From Streptococcaceae bacterium (lineage in GTDB: Bacteria > Bacillota > Bacilli > Lactobacillales > Streptococcaceae): 6,448 nucleotides of DNA. The translations under genes and the position numbers were made by a program. Below, piece after piece: positions 5,252 through 6,448 of the stretch; position 1 is the first letter of the stretch; the number at the start of each line of letters is the position of its first letter. The stretch lies in the NCBI GenBank assembly GCA_031279745.1, contig JAITHN010000023.1, positions 1 through 6,448 of the forward strand. The letters run 5' to 3'. A model generated the notes under the pieces. The model worked only from the letters and a program-made list of their open reading frames with translations, did no database searches and was not told where the DNA came from.

Positions 5252-5401
5252 GTGTATTTACCTAAACATGAACGTGTCCGAGTCATGCAGCAGGTTTATG
5301 CAGTAGACTCAAAATGAGTATGAAAGCGTCAAAAAAAGCGGGACAATCAACTGTTTGCAGCATAGGTTACAACTCTGGAACTTAGTTAGCGGCAATCTGA
5401 T
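5252..5401 (+). other. Unassigned non-coding stretch with potential RNA structure
   Basis: The interval between the YtxH-like gene and the asparaginase gene is 335 bases without a credible gene. This part, between two terminators, can fold: GAGTC (5280-5284) pairs with GACTC (5306-5310) and encloses a TGCA/TGCA pair (5286-5289 with 5299-5302). A further stem TGTCC (5275-5279) with GGACA (5341-5345) surrounds it, and AACT/AGTT near 5371-5389 can form a small hairpin. No good promoter was found; TTGTCT and TAAACA (5240-5268, 17-base spacing) is the nearest. It might be a small RNA, an extended 3' end, or nothing. I cannot match it to RNase P RNA, tmRNA or SRP RNA. Confidence 0.25.
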
Positions 5402-5442
5402 AAAAAAAGCCGTATGTATCCGTTAGATACATACGGTTTTTT
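5402..5442. terminator. Bidirectional intrinsic terminator
   Basis: CCGTATGTATC (5410-5420), loop CGTTA, and GATACATACGG (5426-5436) form a perfect 11-bp stem. On the plus strand six T follow (5437-5442). On the minus strand the run of seven A (5402-5408) reads as seven T after the same stem. It therefore ends the asparaginase transcript coming from the right, 85 bases after that stop, and any plus-strand transcript passing or starting after the YtxH-like gene. Confidence 0.93.
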
Positions 5443-5527
5443 GGCAAGGGACTACAAACGCTGCAGAGAAACATCATGGCAACCAAACCAAACATATGTA
5501 GGACCCTCATTGCCGCCTTGCTAAAAA
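5443..5527 (-). other. 3' untranslated region of the asparaginase gene
   Basis: Non-coding sequence between the asparaginase stop and the bidirectional terminator. A short inverted repeat (GCAAGG 5444-5449, CCTTGC 5516-5521) is separated by about 66 bases. No other signal was seen. Confidence 0.4.
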
Positions 5528-6448
5528 TCAGGCATCATGGAAAAATCTGGTGAGGGCTTCACTCTCCAAGTTGGCATTTAATCCTACGAGGAGTTTTAGC
5601 CTGGCTTTTTGGGAGTTGATTCCGTTAGCGAAAATGACCCCTTTTTGCTCTAGCTGGACCCCGCCACCCTCGTAAGCGTATACCGGTTCAGCAATTCCGT
5701 TGAAGCAGCGGGAGACGAGGACACATGGGATGCCAGCCTCTAGTATGCGGTCGAGGCCAATGCTTGCCTCAGGCGGCAAATTCCCTGCACCCAAACCTTC
5801 AATCACCAATCCAGAAATTTCCTTTTGAAGAAGGTAGTCAAAAATTTCACCTGTCATTCCTGCATAGGCTTTGACTATAGGTATGGAACCGTCAAGCGAC
5901 TCAACGTGGTGTTTTACATAATCGTTCAGTTGGTGGAAAAAACGAATCTCATGTTTGGTTGTGACCCCAATCGGCCCATGTGTAGGCGTTCGGAAAGTTG
6001 CCACATTTGTCGTATGCGTTTTGGTTACATAGCGCGCGGTATGAATTTCATCATTCATAACAACAAGCACCCCTTTATTGACGGCAGCTTCAGCTGCTGC
6101 AACGCGAATCGCATTTGAAAAATTATACAAGCCATCGCTTCCCACTTCATTACTACTCCGCATCGCTCCAGTGATGACAATGGGAATTCTTGCAGTAACA
6201 GAAATATCAAGGAAGTAGGCGGTCTCTTCAAGCGTGTCCGTTCCATGAGTAATCACAATCCCTTTGTAGACCCCTTCTTGAACCGCTTGGTAAATCCGTT
6301 TTTGAAGAATGAGCATGTGTTTTGGCGTGATATGTGGACTCGGAAGCTGGAAGATGTTTTCATTCACAATTTCTATATCCTCCGGCAAAATGGGGATTTG
6401 CGAAAGAATGGGGTTGTCCACTCCAGGGAGCACGTCCCCGTTTTCATT
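5528..6448 (-). CDS. ansA: Type I (cytoplasmic-type) L-asparaginase, N-terminus off the window
   Basis: This enzyme hydrolyses L-asparagine to aspartate and ammonia. The visible 306 codons stay open to the right edge (first visible residues NENGDVLPGVDN). An internal GTG at 6433 could be mistaken for the start, but family members begin about 20-25 residues earlier with the TGGTI catalytic threonine motif, which must lie outside the window. Inside it are the second active-site motif THGTDT (6233-6250), the ITGAMRSSNEVGSDG stretch, VVMNDEIHTARYVTKTHTTNV with the catalytic-type lysine at 6020-6022, and IEGLGAGNLP near the C-terminal domain. The C-terminal domain is complete to a TGA stop at 5528-5530. 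There is no sign of the secretion signal found in type II periplasmic enzymes, but its N-terminus cannot be seen. It converges on the YtxH-like gene and shares a bidirectional terminator with that side. Confidence 0.92.
   Translation of the reverse strand, partial: NENGDVLPGVDNPILSQIPILPEDIEIVNENIFQLPSPHITPKHMLILQKRIYQAVQEGVYKGIVITHGTDTLEETAYFLDISVTARIPIVITGAMRSSNEVGSDGLYNFSNAIRVAAAEAAVNKGVLVVMNDEIHTARYVTKTHTTNVATFRTPTHGPIGVTTKHEIRFFHQLNDYVKHHVESLDGSIPIVKAYAGMTGEIFDYLLQKEISGLVIEGLGAGNLPPEASIGLDRILEAGIPCVLVSRCFNGIAEPVYAYEGGGVQLEQKGVIFANGINSQKARLKLLVGLNANLESEALTRFFHDA

Noticed and set aside
5315..5386. A 23-codon frame (starting MSMKASKKAG) in the interval after the YtxH-like gene, considered as a small peptide gene
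   Set aside because: There is no ribosome binding site, no promoter and no recognisable peptide family. A frame of this length is expected by chance.
6431..6433. GTG at 6433 as the start of the asparaginase
   Set aside because: The frame is open to the window edge, with family-typical residues NENGD before it, and the essential N-terminal TGGTI motif would be missing. The gene is therefore partial, not short.

Overview
The window looks like a chromosomal housekeeping segment of a low-GC Gram-positive bacterium. It is probably one of the Bacilli, and I would guess Lactobacillales. The grounds are AT-rich DNA, strong AGGAGG-type ribosome binding sites, frequent TTG starts, an LtaS-type lipoteichoic acid synthase N-terminus, a Bacillus/Lactobacillus-type HU protein, a 436-residue Der GTPase and a YtxG/YtxH-type gene pair. 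Species and family cannot be fixed from the sequence alone.

Layout. The left edge (1-192, minus) is the first 64 codons of an LTA synthase family gene, read out of the window. A 137-bp divergent spacer carries one promoter for it and one for a plus-strand pair: an RlmI/YwbD-like 23S rRNA methyltransferase (330-1493) and a type I 3-dehydroquinate dehydratase, aroD (1490-2167). The pair overlaps by 4 bases. The ribosome-assembly GTPase der (2220-3530) follows, then a long-stem terminator. A 255-bp AT-rich region holds the promoter and a possibly structured leader of the nucleoid protein gene hup (3870-4145), which has its own terminator. Next comes a two-gene envelope/stress-type operon, a DUF948 (YtxG-like) gene and a YtxH-like gene (4315-5192). 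A 335-bp non-coding interval holds a probable ytxH terminator, an unassigned stretch able to fold, and a near-perfect bidirectional terminator. The right end is a type I L-asparaginase on the minus strand (5528-6448), cut at its N-terminus by the window edge.

How the genes relate. The methyltransferase and Der both serve the large ribosomal subunit, and aroD supplies the shikimate pathway. HU compacts DNA. LtaS and the YtxG/YtxH-like proteins act at the cell envelope. The asparaginase is catabolic or nitrogen-related. These are mostly separate transcription units rather than one pathway. I see no mobile element, CRISPR array, prophage, tRNA or rRNA.

Nothing in the window is clearly a new biological system. 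The points most worth a second look are: the methyltransferase, which keeps the RlmI fold motifs but lacks the catalytic cysteine expected of an m5C enzyme; a nested inverted-repeat leader in front of hup; the unassigned foldable stretch between two terminators at 5252-5401; a non-terminator hairpin ahead of the ytxG-like promoter; and a set of TG-extended -10 promoters with weak -35 boxes.
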